Translations under genes and position numbers: made by a program
DNA from: Vreelandella neptunia
GTDB taxonomy: Bacteria > Pseudomonadota > Gammaproteobacteria > Pseudomonadales > Halomonadaceae
DNA length: 64,000 nt
NCBI RefSeq assembly: GCF_034479615.1
Contig: NZ_CP140255.1
Location: 1,736,001-1,800,000, forward strand
Direction: 5' to 3'
Shown here: positions 1 to 8,927 of the stretch, piece after piece
How the letters are laid out: every line of letters starts with the position of its first letter
Numbering within the stretch: position 1 is the first letter of the stretch
The notes under the pieces: generated by a model
The model's input: only the letters and a program-made list of their open reading frames with translations
Told to the model about the DNA's origin: nothing
The model's database searches: none

Positions 1-1
1 A

Positions 2-52
2 GGCCGCGGTAAGCCGGCGGTGGGCGGCAAACCTTCTCAGCGACGCAAGTAG
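2..52 (+). CDS. C-terminal end of an unidentified gene cut by the window edge
   Basis: The second forward frame is open from the window edge to a TAG at 50-52 and encodes 16 residues rich in Gly, Lys and Arg, ending PSQRRK. Such basic Gly-rich tails are common at the end of DEAD-box helicases and other RNA-binding proteins, but the fragment is too short to identify. It is included only because the composition is protein-like and the next gene starts 27 bases downstream in the same direction. Confidence 0.3.
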   Translation, partial: GRGKPAVGGKPSQRRK

Positions 53-78
53 CTCCTAAACCTTCAAGAGTCTTCACT

Positions 79-354
79 GTGATTCCATTCGTCGCCTTTT
101 ACGCTGTAGTAAGCGTTATCGCTTATATCACTTACGCTATCGATAAAAAGGCGGCGATTAAAAACCGCCGTCGGGTGAGTGAGAAGTCGCTACATCTGCT
201 TGGGGTAGTGGGTGGCTGGCCGGGTGCGCTACTGGCCCAACAGCAGCTGAGACATAAAACCCAGAAAACCACCTTTCAAGTTACGTTCTGGCTGACGGTT
301 GTCGTAAATCTGGCCTGCGCAGGGTGGCTAATGGTTTCATTGAGTCTCATTTAG
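79..354 (+). CDS. DUF1294 small inner-membrane protein
   Basis: A 91-residue protein of the DUF1294 family. It has an N-terminal hydrophobic segment (about residues 3-20), the family-typical YAIDKKAA stretch near residues 19-26, a conserved Gly/Trp-rich centre (VVGGWPGALLAQQ, about 43-55), an RHKTQK motif, and a C-terminal membrane segment (about 69-90). Family members are small membrane proteins of unknown function, sometimes fused to a cold-shock domain. No such domain is visible in the open frame upstream of the GTG start. The gene ends 19 bases from the convergent trpG gene. Confidence 0.75.
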   Translation: MIPFVAFYAVVSVIAYITYAIDKKAAIKNRRRVSEKSLHLLGVVGGWPGALLAQQQLRHKTQKTTFQVTFWLTVVVNLACAGWLMVSLSLI

Positions 355-372
355 CCACCCTATGCTGGGTGC

Positions 373-1053
373 CTACGCTGTGGCGTGATCGTCGGGCGCA
401 AAAAGAAAATTAGCGATTAGCTCTTTACCACCTTCGGTGGCAAACGATTCCGGGTGGAACTGGATCCCGTGAATCGGGTACTCCCTATGCTTAACCCCCA
501 TTAGTTCGAATTCACCCAATGCCTGCCAGCGGCTGCGCTGCTCAAAGCTATCGGCTGCAAGTGCGCCTACGGTGGCGGTCACTTCCAGGCACTCGGGCAG
601 GGTGGTCGCATCGGCAATTAGCGAGTGGTAGCGCATTACTTCAAGCTGGTCGGGCACGCCGTTAAACACCGAGGCGTTATTGTGGTTGATCGGGCTGATC
701 TTGCCATGCATCGGCAGCGGCGCTTTCACCACCTTGCCGCCAAATACATGCACAATGCCCTGCATACCCAGGCACACTCCCAGCAGCGGGGTAGTCTTGC
801 CCAGTTTCTCGATCACTTCAGCGCACACACCAAAGTAGCGCGGGTCATCCGGCGAGCCGGGGCCGGGGGAGATGATAATACGATCCGGTGCCATGGCTTC
901 GATGGCGTTGAAATCGATCTGATTATTGCGCTTAACGATAATTTCAAAATTGGCCAGCCCGCCGCGATTCTTCTCTGTGGTTAGAATCTCACCAATAAAC
1001 TGATAGAGGTTATAGGTGAAGGAGTCGTAATTATCGATAATAAGTACCTTCAT
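373..1053 (-). CDS. trpG: anthranilate/aminodeoxychorismate synthase, glutamine amidotransferase subunit
   Basis: A class I glutamine amidotransferase of 226 residues that supplies ammonia to the chorismate-binding subunit. The sequence opens with the family hallmark LIIDNYDSFTYNL. It carries the nucleophile Cys in GVCLGMQGI (about residues 92-100) and the His/Glu pair of the triad in IQFHPESFATEGG near the end. Its start overlaps the stop of trpE by four bases (ATGA), so the two subunits should be translationally coupled. TrpG and PabA cannot be separated from sequence alone. The trpR-trpE context favours anthranilate synthesis, although PabA-like dual use is possible. Confidence 0.85.
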   Translation of the reverse strand: MKVLIIDNYDSFTYNLYQFIGEILTTEKNRGGLANFEIIVKRNNQIDFNAIEAMAPDRIIISPGPGSPDDPRYFGVCAEVIEKLGKTTPLLGVCLGMQGIVHVFGGKVVKAPLPMHGKISPINHNNASVFNGVPDQLEVMRYHSLIADATTLPECLEVTATVGALAADSFEQRSRWQALGEFELMGVKHREYPIHGIQFHPESFATEGGKELIANFLFAPDDHATA

Positions 1054-2471
1054 GCTGGGCTCTCCATGTCCGTCTCCATAAAGGGGGCTAGGGCTTTGCG
1101 CGTACCGGCAAACTTGCGGCGAATCTCTTCATACTCATCGGCGGCGTTACTATCAAACACATTGCCGCCACAGGTTTGCACATAGGCGCGCTCGCCATTC
1201 ACGAATACCGTACGAATGGGAATCGCAAAGGTGCAGTCGCCGTTAAACGAGAACTGGCCCACTGCGCCGCCGTAGGGGCCGCGGCCGTCGGTTTCAAGAT
1301 CGTCGATAATCTTCATCGCCTCGATTTTGGGTGCGCCGGTGAGTGTGCCCGCTGGGAAGTTGCTGGCCAGCGCGGTAAACATATCTTCGCCTTCGGCGAT
1401 AATGCCGACGATCTCGCTAGAGATATGCTGAACATGGCTAAAGCGTTTGATATCCATCAAGCTGCGCACTTTCACCGTACCAAACTGCGCTACCCGGCCA
1501 ATATCGTTGCGGTGCAGATCCACAATCATGTTGTGCTCGGCGATCTCTTTAGGGTCGTTGAGCAGCGCGCGGGCGAGCTGGGTATCCTCCTGGGGCGTTT
1601 GGCCACGCAGCGTGGTGCCCGCCAGAGGGAAGGTTTCCATTTCCCCTTGGCGCAGCCGGAACAGAAGCTCGGGGCTGGCGCCAATCAGCTTCTGTTCACC
1701 AAATTTGACGTAGTACATCTGCGGCGAGGGGTTAATGGTGCGTAGCTGGTCATACAGCGCCAAGGTATCGCCTTTGATACTAAAACGCTTTTTAAAGCCG
1801 ACTTCACACTGGAACACCTTACCGTCGATAATATCCTGCTTCACCTTGGCCACCGCCTCGGCGTGCTCTGCCTGGCTCATGGTGTCGCCCAGCGCGGTGA
1901 TTTGCAGCGGGCCTGCTGGCTCGTCGTCTGCATTGATCAGCGTCTGCAGAAAGTCATAGCGGCTGTTGTCGTAGTAGAAGTAGGTGACTTCCCCGGTCAT
2001 CTTGTCGAGAATCAGGCCATCTTTGTAGAGCCCAAAGCGGAAGGTATCGAAATCATCGCTGGCTTTTAAGGTAAGCGATGGCTCGAAGTACTGCATGGCG
2101 TCATAGCCAAGATAGCCGCTTAGCCCGCCAGCGTACTTGCGGGAAATAATATTCTGCGGGATCAGGCTGCGCAGCAGTTCGTAGGGGTTGTCGCTAGTGT
2201 AGTGGTTGGCATGGCCGTCACGTTCTTCAATGGTCAGCGTGTTGCCGTTGGCATAGAGCGTGTACTCGGGATCGAAGCCGATAATCGAGTGGCGCGCCAT
2301 GTGGCTATCTTCACCCAGAGACTCAAGCATGTAACAGGTATCAAACCAACGCTCGATTTTCTGAAACAGGGCAAAGAAGTCGCAGTCCGCCGCCAAGGTT
2401 ACATAGTGAGGTTTGCGCGGCAGCGTAAAAGGCTGCGGGCCTGATGAGGCATGTGTATTGGCAGTGGTCAT
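1050..2471 (-). CDS. trpE: anthranilate synthase component I-type protein
   Basis: A chorismate-utilising enzyme of 473 residues predicted to convert chorismate plus TrpG-derived ammonia into anthranilate. It has the N-terminal regulatory domain with a YMLES element resembling the tryptophan-binding LLES motif of TrpE. The C-terminal chorismate-binding domain shows LIGASPELLFRL, the DLHRNDIGRV box and PAGTLTGAPK. The last conserved block is unusual: it reads TCGGNVFDSNAADEYEEI where typical TrpE has an AGAG-V-DS version, so this is a divergent subclass. The gene is the middle member of the trpR-trpE-trpG operon, with four-base overlaps on both sides. A PabB role is the main alternative. Confidence 0.8.
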   Translation of the reverse strand: MTTANTHASSGPQPFTLPRKPHYVTLAADCDFFALFQKIERWFDTCYMLESLGEDSHMARHSIIGFDPEYTLYANGNTLTIEERDGHANHYTSDNPYELLRSLIPQNIISRKYAGGLSGYLGYDAMQYFEPSLTLKASDDFDTFRFGLYKDGLILDKMTGEVTYFYYDNSRYDFLQTLINADDEPAGPLQITALGDTMSQAEHAEAVAKVKQDIIDGKVFQCEVGFKKRFSIKGDTLALYDQLRTINPSPQMYYVKFGEQKLIGASPELLFRLRQGEMETFPLAGTTLRGQTPQEDTQLARALLNDPKEIAEHNMIVDLHRNDIGRVAQFGTVKVRSLMDIKRFSHVQHISSEIVGIIAEGEDMFTALASNFPAGTLTGAPKIEAMKIIDDLETDGRGPYGGAVGQFSFNGDCTFAIPIRTVFVNGERAYVQTCGGNVFDSNAADEYEEIRRKFAGTRKALAPFMETDMESPA

Positions 2472-2746
2472 GATGCATCATTCCGTGAAGAAGGGCTTGA
2501 AGAGGGTAAGGTGGTCAGCGCGCGGGAACCCCGTGAAACCGTAGCGATGCCCACACCCAGGGTTTCGGCAATTTTGCGGTGGGGCACGCCTTCACGCAGC
2601 AGCTTAAAAATTTGTAGGCGTTTACTGATTTCTTGGTACTCTGCTGGCGTTAGCAGGCTCGCCAGCGCTCGATCCATTGCTTCAGGTGAATCAATGGAGA
2701 GTAGGTGGTCGATTAGCTCAGCCTGATAGTGGCCGTTTGAAGGCAT
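2468..2746 (-). CDS. trpR: Trp operon repressor
   Basis: A 92-residue all-helical TrpR-family repressor. The core LLTPAEYQEISKRLQIFKLL is followed by the helix-turn-helix GVPHRKIAETLGVGIATVSR, which aligns with the DNA-reading region of E. coli TrpR (GAGIATITRGSN). The protein lacks the usual longer N-terminal helix, and the Ser-rich tail is not conserved. The gene is the first of the operon, overlaps trpE by four bases, and lies directly behind a canonical TrpR operator. Autoregulation together with trpEG by tryptophan is therefore the obvious inference. Confidence 0.88.
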   Translation of the reverse strand: MPSNGHYQAELIDHLLSIDSPEAMDRALASLLTPAEYQEISKRLQIFKLLREGVPHRKIAETLGVGIATVSRGSRALTTLPSSSPSSRNDAS

Positions 2747-2771
2747 AGTTCGCTACCGAGTAATTATTGAT

Positions 2772-2789
2772 GTACTAACGTACTAGTAC
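2772..2789 (-). promoter_or_regulatory. TrpR operator
   Basis: GTACTAACGTACTAGTAC keeps both halves (GTACTA and TAGTAC) of the E. coli TrpR consensus and contains the perfect 12-base palindrome CGTACTAGTACG (2779-2790). It lies 26 bases upstream of trpR and covers the predicted -10 box, so bound repressor would block the polymerase. Confidence 0.85.
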
Positions 2790-2815
2790 GCTACCTGATT
2801 GCTCTGGGATGTCAA
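2788..2815 (-). promoter_or_regulatory. sigma-70 promoter of trpR-trpE-trpG
   Basis: On the minus strand a perfect TTGACA (2815-2810) is followed after 16 bases by TAGCGT (2793-2788), a weaker -10 that overlaps the TrpR operator. This is an inference from spacing and position; the start point is not determined. Confidence 0.6.
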
Positions 2816-2843
2816 GCAGCGCCTGTCATTTTAAGGAAACCCG

Positions 2844-4736
2844 ATGACCAGTTATTTCATTCAAGCCTTTATCTATCTTGTTGCCGCGGTGATCGCGGTA
2901 CCTCTTGCCAAGCGTTTTGGCCTGGGGTCGGTACTGGGATACTTGGTCGCCGGGGTAGTGATTGGCCCGATCCTGGGGCTGGTAGGGCAGGAGACCACCA
3001 CCATTCAGCACTTTGCCGAGTTTGGCGTGGTGATGATGCTGTTTTTGGTCGGCATGGAGCTTGATCCCAAGGGGCTGTGGGCCATGCGGGTTCGGCTGAT
3101 TGGTCTGGGTGGGCTTCAGGTTGTGCTAACCGCCGCTGCTGGCACCGCTATTGCCTGGTGGCTGGGGCTTGTGTGGCAAACCGCCCTGGCGGTGGGGCTG
3201 ATTTTTGCGCTCTCCTCCACGGCGATTGTGCTGCAAACACTCAATGAAAAGGGGCTCGCCAAAACGGAGGGTGGTCGCAGCGCTTTCTCTGTGTTGCTGT
3301 TTCAGGATATTGCGGTGATCCCCATGCTGGCGCTGATCCCGCTGCTGGCGCTGCCTGAGTTGATGGGGGCGGGCGGTGATGATGGCCACGCCAGCTTAAG
3401 CCTGGTAGCGCACTTGCCCGGCTGGGCGCACGCCTTAGTGGTCGTCGCAGCGATCGCAAGCGTTATTGCCGCTGGCTACTATTTGATGCCGCTGTTGTTT
3501 CGCTATGTGATTGGCTCTGGCCTGCGTGAAGTATTTACCGCCACCGCGTTGATGCTGGTGATTGGCATTGCCGCTCTGATGAGTGTGGTTAATTTATCTC
3601 CCGCCCTGGGCGCTTTTCTGGCGGGGGTGGTGCTCGCCAACAGTGAATTTAAGCACGAGCTGGAAGCCAATATTGAGCCCTTCAAAGGGCTACTCCTGGG
3701 GCTGTTCTTTATTACCGTAGGGGCGGGCATCAACTTCTCGGTGTTAGCCGCAGAATGGGGCACGGTGCTATCGCTAGGCGTGGCGGTTATCGTTGTCAAA
3801 GGAGTGATTCTGCTGGGCTTGGCGCTGCTATTTCGAGTGCATGGTAGCAACGGCTGGCTGTTTACTTTAAGCCTTGCCCAAGCCGGTGAATTCGGCTTTG
3901 TGCTGCTAACCTACAGTGTCCAAAACAACGTAATTCCTACTGACACCTCCCAGATTCTCTCACTGGTGGTGGCGCTATCGATGTTCTTAACGCCGTTGCT
4001 ATTTATTGCCTATGACCGGCTGGTGCTACCGCGCTACCTTATCGCTAAAAACGATGATCGCGAAGCCGATGCTATTGAGGAGCAGGCACCGGTGATCGTT
4101 GCGGGGGTAGGGCGGTTTGGACAAATTATCTGCCGCTTGCTGCGCGCCAATAATATCCCCATCGTGGCGCTGGATCTGGAGATTGAGCAGATCGAGAACC
4201 TGCGCAAAATTAACATCAAAAGCTACTTTGGCGATGCCAGTCGCTCCGACTTGCTAGAGACCGCAGGGATCGAGCACGCCCGATTACTGGTTATCGCGTT
4301 AGACGACCGTGAGCGTGCCGTGCAGATGGTTAAGCATGTAAAGCATGCCTACCCCCAAGTGTGGGTGCTGGCCCGTGCATTCGACCGTGGGCATGGCTAT
4401 CAGCTACGTGACGCGGGTGCCGACGACGTTATCAGTGAAACCTATCATTCAGCGCTGGAACTGGGCGGACACGCACTGACTGCCATGGGCGTGCACCCCA
4501 TGCGAGCTAAGCAGATGACCTGGGCCTTTGTACAGAACGAAGATGCCCATGAGGATGAACTGTTTGAGGCCTGGAAAGAGATCGAAGAGGGCATTAGCTT
4601 CAGCCCACGCTACGGTGAGCTGTTTATGAAGCTGGAAGAGTCGTTGAACAGCGCAATGCAGCAGGATTGGCCAGAGCCCCAACAGGAAGATGTGCCTATT
4701 TGGACACCGCCAGACCAACATCGCGATGCAGTTTAA
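2844..4736 (+). CDS. Kef-type monovalent cation:proton antiporter (CPA2) with TrkA-N domain
   Basis: A 630-residue inner-membrane transporter. About the first 390 residues form roughly 12 hydrophobic segments, with CPA2-typical stretches such as LGYLVAGVVIGP and LSPALGAFLAGVVLANS. From about residue 412 a Rossmann TrkA-N (RCK) domain begins with VIVAGVGRFGQIICRLL, which binds NAD(H) and controls gating. The acidic C-terminal extension is poorly conserved. In KefB/KefC relatives the exchange is K+ for H+ and glutathione adducts regulate it; here the exact ion is not known. AAGGAA precedes the ATG. It is transcribed away from trpR and overlaps the convergent next gene by four bases. Confidence 0.88.
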   Translation: MTSYFIQAFIYLVAAVIAVPLAKRFGLGSVLGYLVAGVVIGPILGLVGQETTTIQHFAEFGVVMMLFLVGMELDPKGLWAMRVRLIGLGGLQVVLTAAAGTAIAWWLGLVWQTALAVGLIFALSSTAIVLQTLNEKGLAKTEGGRSAFSVLLFQDIAVIPMLALIPLLALPELMGAGGDDGHASLSLVAHLPGWAHALVVVAAIASVIAAGYYLMPLLFRYVIGSGLREVFTATALMLVIGIAALMSVVNLSPALGAFLAGVVLANSEFKHELEANIEPFKGLLLGLFFITVGAGINFSVLAAEWGTVLSLGVAVIVVKGVILLGLALLFRVHGSNGWLFTLSLAQAGEFGFVLLTYSVQNNVIPTDTSQILSLVVALSMFLTPLLFIAYDRLVLPRYLIAKNDDREADAIEEQAPVIVAGVGRFGQIICRLLRANNIPIVALDLEIEQIENLRKINIKSYFGDASRSDLLETAGIEHARLLVIALDDRERAVQMVKHVKHAYPQVWVLARAFDRGHGYQLRDAGADDVISETYHSALELGGHALTAMGVHPMRAKQMTWAFVQNEDAHEDELFEAWKEIEEGISFSPRYGELFMKLEESLNSAMQQDWPEPQQEDVPIWTPPDQHRDAV

Positions 4737-5296
4737 AAAGGAAGATGCAGCGAGGCGCTTAGCATATTGAGGTGGCTGAGGGTTGGGGCGTCGATGCGTT
4801 CGTACTCTAGGCGGCTGACGAGTCGGTTAATCGTTACCGTGGCGCCGAAACCTTGCAGCAATGCGGTACCGCTTTCATCGGCGCCTTCCAGGTCGCTTTC
4901 ACCGCGCCATTCTGTGATGCCGGACTTCGCATAGATGCTGAAAGCACCCATGCGAACTCCGGCAACGATGGCGCCACCTAAACTGAGTGTATCCATGATG
5001 AGCGGATTAACATCGGAAGAAGTGGAGATTTCGTCGCTTTCCCGGTAGGCAATTTCAGCGCCAATATCGATTTGGGGGAGGCGCCAGGGGCTGTAGCCTG
5101 CGGTTACACGAAAACCGCTGGTATAGTTATCAAGGCTTTGGAGATCGCTGCCTTCTAAGATAACGCCGTTATCCAGCTGCATGAGCTCGCTATTGGGGGC
5201 GGTATAGGCCATCACCGGCGGAGTGTCGTCGGCATAGCTGCTAAACCAGGGAACAGAGCAGCAGATCAGGGTGCTTGCCAAGCGTTTGATTGGCAT
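4733..5296 (-). CDS. YfaZ-like outer-membrane beta-barrel protein
   Basis: A 187-residue predicted outer-membrane protein. An N-terminal signal peptide (LASTLICCSVPWFSSYA, cleavage probably near residue 22) is followed by alternating amphipathic strands such as GFRVTAGYSP and SIYAKSGI. The C-terminal phenylalanine (LHLPF) is the usual signal for BAM-mediated barrel insertion. Length and pattern resemble the YfaZ family of small porin-like barrels, whose function is unknown. The 3' end overlaps the kef gene, so the two convergent transcripts have no space for a separate terminator. Confidence 0.6.
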   Translation of the reverse strand: MPIKRLASTLICCSVPWFSSYADDTPPVMAYTAPNSELMQLDNGVILEGSDLQSLDNYTSGFRVTAGYSPWRLPQIDIGAEIAYRESDEISTSSDVNPLIMDTLSLGGAIVAGVRMGAFSIYAKSGITEWRGESDLEGADESGTALLQGFGATVTINRLVSRLEYERIDAPTLSHLNMLSASLHLPF

Positions 5297-5374
5297 TTCT
5301 CGTACACCTATCGGTTCATACCCAAATATTGTTGTATAGCCATGGGTAGAGAGGAAAAAGCAATTCTATTCAGG

Positions 5375-6199
5375 TTAGCAACTGGCTTGGATTTCCACCA
5401 CTTTAATTGCGCCCTGGGCTAGGTTATCGACTAAATTTTTACCCATAGTGATAAAGCGCTCGCCAAATACCCACTGGGGGGACAGCACCGCTTGGTGTGG
5501 CGCTTGCTCTTTTTGACGTTGCCGCTGGCGCCACGCCAAGGCCATTTCGCTCCAGTCGTCCACGTGTTCAAGTTGAAAGCCGCCCATTTTCAGCAATCCA
5601 GTCAGCTCAACCAAGGTAAGTAGATGGGAGTGCTTGGCGGAGGCTGCCCAAGGCACTGGGTAGCGAAGTTGTGTCACGCTGGGGCCGCTGACGACTTCGT
5701 GCATCACTATCTGCCCGCCTGGGCGTAGAACACGGTGGCTTTCAGCGATTACCACGGGAACATCGGGCATATTCATTAGACTGTGCTGAAACAGCACAGC
5801 ATCAAAGCTATTATCCGCAAAGGGCAGAGCGCTAGCATCGCCCGTTACCCAGGCAAGCGGTGGGGAGTCTGGCTGACTGACCCGTAAGCTCAGCGATTTA
5901 TTGAGCGCACTAAAACCGTGGGTGATATCCAGCCCCGTCATTTGAAAACCAAGTGAAGCACCCTGGCGCATTAGCCCGCCCAGCCCAGCGCCAATATCCA
6001 GCACCTTACCGTGGGTGTCAGGATTGAGCCGTTTCAGCAGCCTTGTGGAAGCCGCTACACCGCCAATATGCAGCTGATCCAAGGGAGCCAGTTGATGCAG
6101 CGTGGGGCCTGCGGGGTAGTGGCTATCAATCTGCGCCAATACCTCATCAGCGCGCAGGGCGCGCTGATAATGGTCTGCCAAATGGCTGGAGTCGGTCAT
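5375..6199 (-). CDS. class I SAM-dependent methyltransferase
   Basis: A cytoplasmic methyltransferase of 274 residues. Motif I is VLDIGAGLGGLMRQ (about residues 66-79), followed by the acidic post-motif GLDITHG and the UbiE/COQ5-like block FDAVLFQHSLMNMPD and HRVLRPGGQIVMHEV. This places it in the Methyltransf_11 superfamily; the substrate cannot be read from the sequence. It starts six bases after the stop of the acyl-CoA synthetase gene, so it is probably the last gene of the same transcript. That makes a thioester or lipid-like substrate conceivable, but no direct evidence is present. Confidence 0.75.
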   Translation of the reverse strand: MTDSSHLADHYQRALRADEVLAQIDSHYPAGPTLHQLAPLDQLHIGGVAASTRLLKRLNPDTHGKVLDIGAGLGGLMRQGASLGFQMTGLDITHGFSALNKSLSLRVSQPDSPPLAWVTGDASALPFADNSFDAVLFQHSLMNMPDVPVVIAESHRVLRPGGQIVMHEVVSGPSVTQLRYPVPWAASAKHSHLLTLVELTGLLKMGGFQLEHVDDWSEMALAWRQRQRQKEQAPHQAVLSPQWVFGERFITMGKNLVDNLAQGAIKVVEIQASC

Positions 6200-6205
6200 C
6201 GCCCG

Positions 6206-7927
6206 TTATGACTCTTGATCCGAGCCTGCTTCTGGATCTAAACCTAGCTCCTGAATCGAAATTTCGCGCATTTTGAATTTCTGAATCTTGCCGGTGACGG
6301 TCATCGGAAATTCGTCGACGAACTTGAAGTAGCGTGGGATTTTGAAGTGGGTGATTTTACCTTTGCAGTACTCGCGCAGCTCTTCACCGGTGACATCACC
6401 CGCGGTGCTGTTGAGCTTCACCCAGGCAATCAGCTCTTCACCATACTTCTTATCGGGGACGCCGGTGACCTGCACTTCTGAAATCGCCGGATGGGCGTAG
6501 AGAAACTCCTCGATCTCTTTGGGATAGACGTTTTCGCCGCCGCGAATGACCATATCTTTGATACGGCCAACGATCTGGATGTAGCCCTCTTCATCCATGG
6601 TGGCCAGGTCGCCGGTGTGCATCCAGCCCGCTTCGTCAATCGCCTCGGCGGTAGCTTTGTCGTTATTCCAGTACTTGAGCATCACGCTGTAGCCGCGGGT
6701 ACACAGCTCGCCTATTTCACCACGTGGCAAGATACCGCCGTTACCGGGGTCGACGATTTTGCTTTCCAGGTGCGGCTGGGTACGGCCCACGGTGGAAACG
6801 CGTTTCTCAATGCTGTCGTTGGCACCCGTTTGGGTGGATACCGGGCTGGTTTCAGTCATGCCGTAGGCGATCTGTACGCCTTTCATGTTCATCTTGTTGA
6901 TCACCTGCTTCATGATTTCCGCAGGGCAGATCGAGCCCGCCATAATCCCGGTGCGCAGTGTGGAGAAGTCAGTGCTAGCAAAGCCCTCGTGTTCAAGCTC
7001 GGCGATAAACATGGTGGGCACGCCGTAGAGCGCGGTGGCTTTTTGCTCGTGAACCGCTTTAAGTACTTTGCCGGGATCGAAGCCCTCATCCGGGTAAATC
7101 ATAGTGGCGCCATGGGTCATGCAGCCCAGGTTGCCCATCACCATGCCAAAGCAGTGATAGAGCGGTACAGGTATCACCAGGCGGTCTTCACTGGTAAAGC
7201 CCATACTCTCCGCCACGAAGAAGCCGTTATTGAGAATGTTGTGGTGGGAAAGCGTCGCGCCTTTAGGAAAGCCAGTGGTGCCCGAGGTGTACTGAATATT
7301 GATCGCATCATCAAACTGCAGCGTTGCCTGCAGGTCGTCAACATCGGTTTGGCTAACCTTATTGGCTTCTTTCATCAGGTCAGACCAGCGCCACATGCCG
7401 CTGAGCTTTTCGCTGCTTAAATTAATAATGCACTCAAGGTCGGGCAGCTTTTGCGACTTCAGCTCGCCATCGTTACTGGCTTTTAACTCGGGTGCCAGCT
7501 CATACAGCATGGCGCTGTAGTCAGAGCTCTTGAAGCTGTTAGCGGTGACCAAGAAGCGCGCGCCGGATTGGTTTAGCGCGTAATCCAATTCGTGGGTGCG
7601 GTAAGAGGGGTTAATGTTGACCAGGATGGCGCCGATTTTGGCAGTGGCGAACTGAGTCAATGTCCATTCGCTGCAGTTGGGTGCCCAAATGGCCACACGG
7701 TCGCCTTTATTGACGCCGATGGAGAGCAGCGCACGGGCACAGCGATTGACCTCTTCCTGAAGCTGGCGATAGCTCCAGTGAATGTTCTGATGCAGTACGA
7801 TCAGCGCGTCATTATCAGCATATTGCGTCGCGATTTGGTCAAATTTATCGCCGATCGTCATGCCAAGAAGCGGCTTGTCAGCCATGCTGCTGGAGTAACT
7901 GGGTTGTGTAAGAGCAGGTGATGCCAT
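6206..7927 (-). CDS. AMP-binding acyl-CoA synthetase of the liu cluster
   Basis: A 573-residue adenylate-forming ligase that should activate a carboxylic acid to its CoA ester. The AMP-binding P-loop [16 protein letters not shown] is present (about residues 212-227), as are the adenine-binding [10 protein letters not shown], the hinge [20 protein letters not shown], and the catalytic lysine region [13 protein letters not shown] near the C-terminus. Relatives in Pseudomonas atu/liu loci act on acyclic terpene or branched short acids. Position downstream of liuE suggests activation of isovalerate or a similar branched acid. GGAGAG precedes the ATG. About 85 A/T-rich bases separate it from liuE. 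Confidence 0.85.
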   Translation of the reverse strand: MASPALTQPSYSSSMADKPLLGMTIGDKFDQIATQYADNDALIVLHQNIHWSYRQLQEEVNRCARALLSIGVNKGDRVAIWAPNCSEWTLTQFATAKIGAILVNINPSYRTHELDYALNQSGARFLVTANSFKSSDYSAMLYELAPELKASNDGELKSQKLPDLECIINLSSEKLSGMWRWSDLMKEANKVSQTDVDDLQATLQFDDAINIQYTSGTTGFPKGATLSHHNILNNGFFVAESMGFTSEDRLVIPVPLYHCFGMVMGNLGCMTHGATMIYPDEGFDPGKVLKAVHEQKATALYGVPTMFIAELEHEGFASTDFSTLRTGIMAGSICPAEIMKQVINKMNMKGVQIAYGMTETSPVSTQTGANDSIEKRVSTVGRTQPHLESKIVDPGNGGILPRGEIGELCTRGYSVMLKYWNNDKATAEAIDEAGWMHTGDLATMDEEGYIQIVGRIKDMVIRGGENVYPKEIEEFLYAHPAISEVQVTGVPDKKYGEELIAWVKLNSTAGDVTGEELREYCKGKITHFKIPRYFKFVDEFPMTVTGKIQKFKMREISIQELGLDPEAGSDQES

Positions 7928-8012
7928 GATGTATCTCTCCGATATTTTTCTTGTCCGAACGGGAAGGCAGGGGATAACTCGCTGCTTTTAATTTTTATTA
8001 TTAACGTATCAT

Positions 8013-8918
8013 TTAACGGCTAGCGCCTTTTGCCAGGGCCACCTTGGAGCTGGGCTTGCGGCCTAACTCGTGGGTGATCCAGTAGCCGGTTTCGATCACG
8101 GCCTGCAGGTCGATGCCCGTTTCAATCCCCAGCCCTTCCAGCAGATAGAGTACGTCTTCAGTGGCTACGTTGCCGGAAGCGCCCTTGGCATAGGGGCAGC
8201 CGCCAAGCCCCGCGGTAGCGGCATCAATAACGCTAACGCCTTCTTCTAGGACGGCATAAAGATTGGCCAGCGCCATGCCGTAGGTGTCGTGGAAGTGAGC
8301 GGCCAGAAACTCAATGGGCACCTGTTGGCGCGTCGTCTCAATCATGCGTTTAGCAGTCAGCGGCGTGCCGACGCCAATGGTATCGCCCAGGGACACCTCG
8401 TAGCAGCCCATCTCATAAAGCGCCTTGGCCACTTCAGCCACTTTGGCGGGGGCTATCTCGCCTTCGTAGGGGCAGCCCAATACGCAAGAGACGTAGCCGC
8501 GAACGCGCACGCCAGCTTCTCGGGCGCGCTCTAACACCGGCTCAAAGCGGGTCAGTGATTCAGCAATGGAGCAGTTAATGTTCTTTTGTGAAAAAGCCTC
8601 AGACGCCGCACCAAATACCGCGACCTCCTCAACGCCCACAGTTAGCGCGTTTTCGAGCCCTTTTAGGTTGGGCGTCAGCGCGGAGTACACCACGCCTGGC
8701 TGGCGTGTGATGCCCGCCATGACCTCAACGGCGTCGCCCATTTGTGGCACCCATTTGGGTGATACAAAGCTGGCGGCTTCGATATGCGTGATACCTGCTT
8801 TAGCAAGCCGCTCAATCAGAGCAATCTTAGTCCCGGTGGGCACAATGGCCCCCGGCTCATTTTGCAGGCCGTCACGGGGGGACATTTCAAACAGCTTTAC
8901 AGAGGTAGGCAATGGCAT
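8013..8918 (-). CDS. liuE: hydroxymethylglutaryl-CoA lyase
   Basis: A TIM-barrel lyase of 301 residues that cleaves HMG-CoA to acetoacetate and acetyl-CoA, the last step of leucine catabolism. The metal/substrate motif [12 protein letters not shown] lies at the N-terminus. The metal-ligand pair is in AAHFHDTYG, and the signature [17 protein letters not shown] contains the catalytic cysteine. Its start is 9 bases from the end of the carboxylase alpha gene, so it belongs to the liu operon. Length is normal for the bacterial enzyme. Confidence 0.93.
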   Translation of the reverse strand: MPLPTSVKLFEMSPRDGLQNEPGAIVPTGTKIALIERLAKAGITHIEAASFVSPKWVPQMGDAVEVMAGITRQPGVVYSALTPNLKGLENALTVGVEEVAVFGAASEAFSQKNINCSIAESLTRFEPVLERAREAGVRVRGYVSCVLGCPYEGEIAPAKVAEVAKALYEMGCYEVSLGDTIGVGTPLTAKRMIETTRQQVPIEFLAAHFHDTYGMALANLYAVLEEGVSVIDAATAGLGGCPYAKGASGNVATEDVLYLLEGLGIETGIDLQAVIETGYWITHELGRKPSSKVALAKGASR

Positions 8919-8927
8919 CAGTGACTC

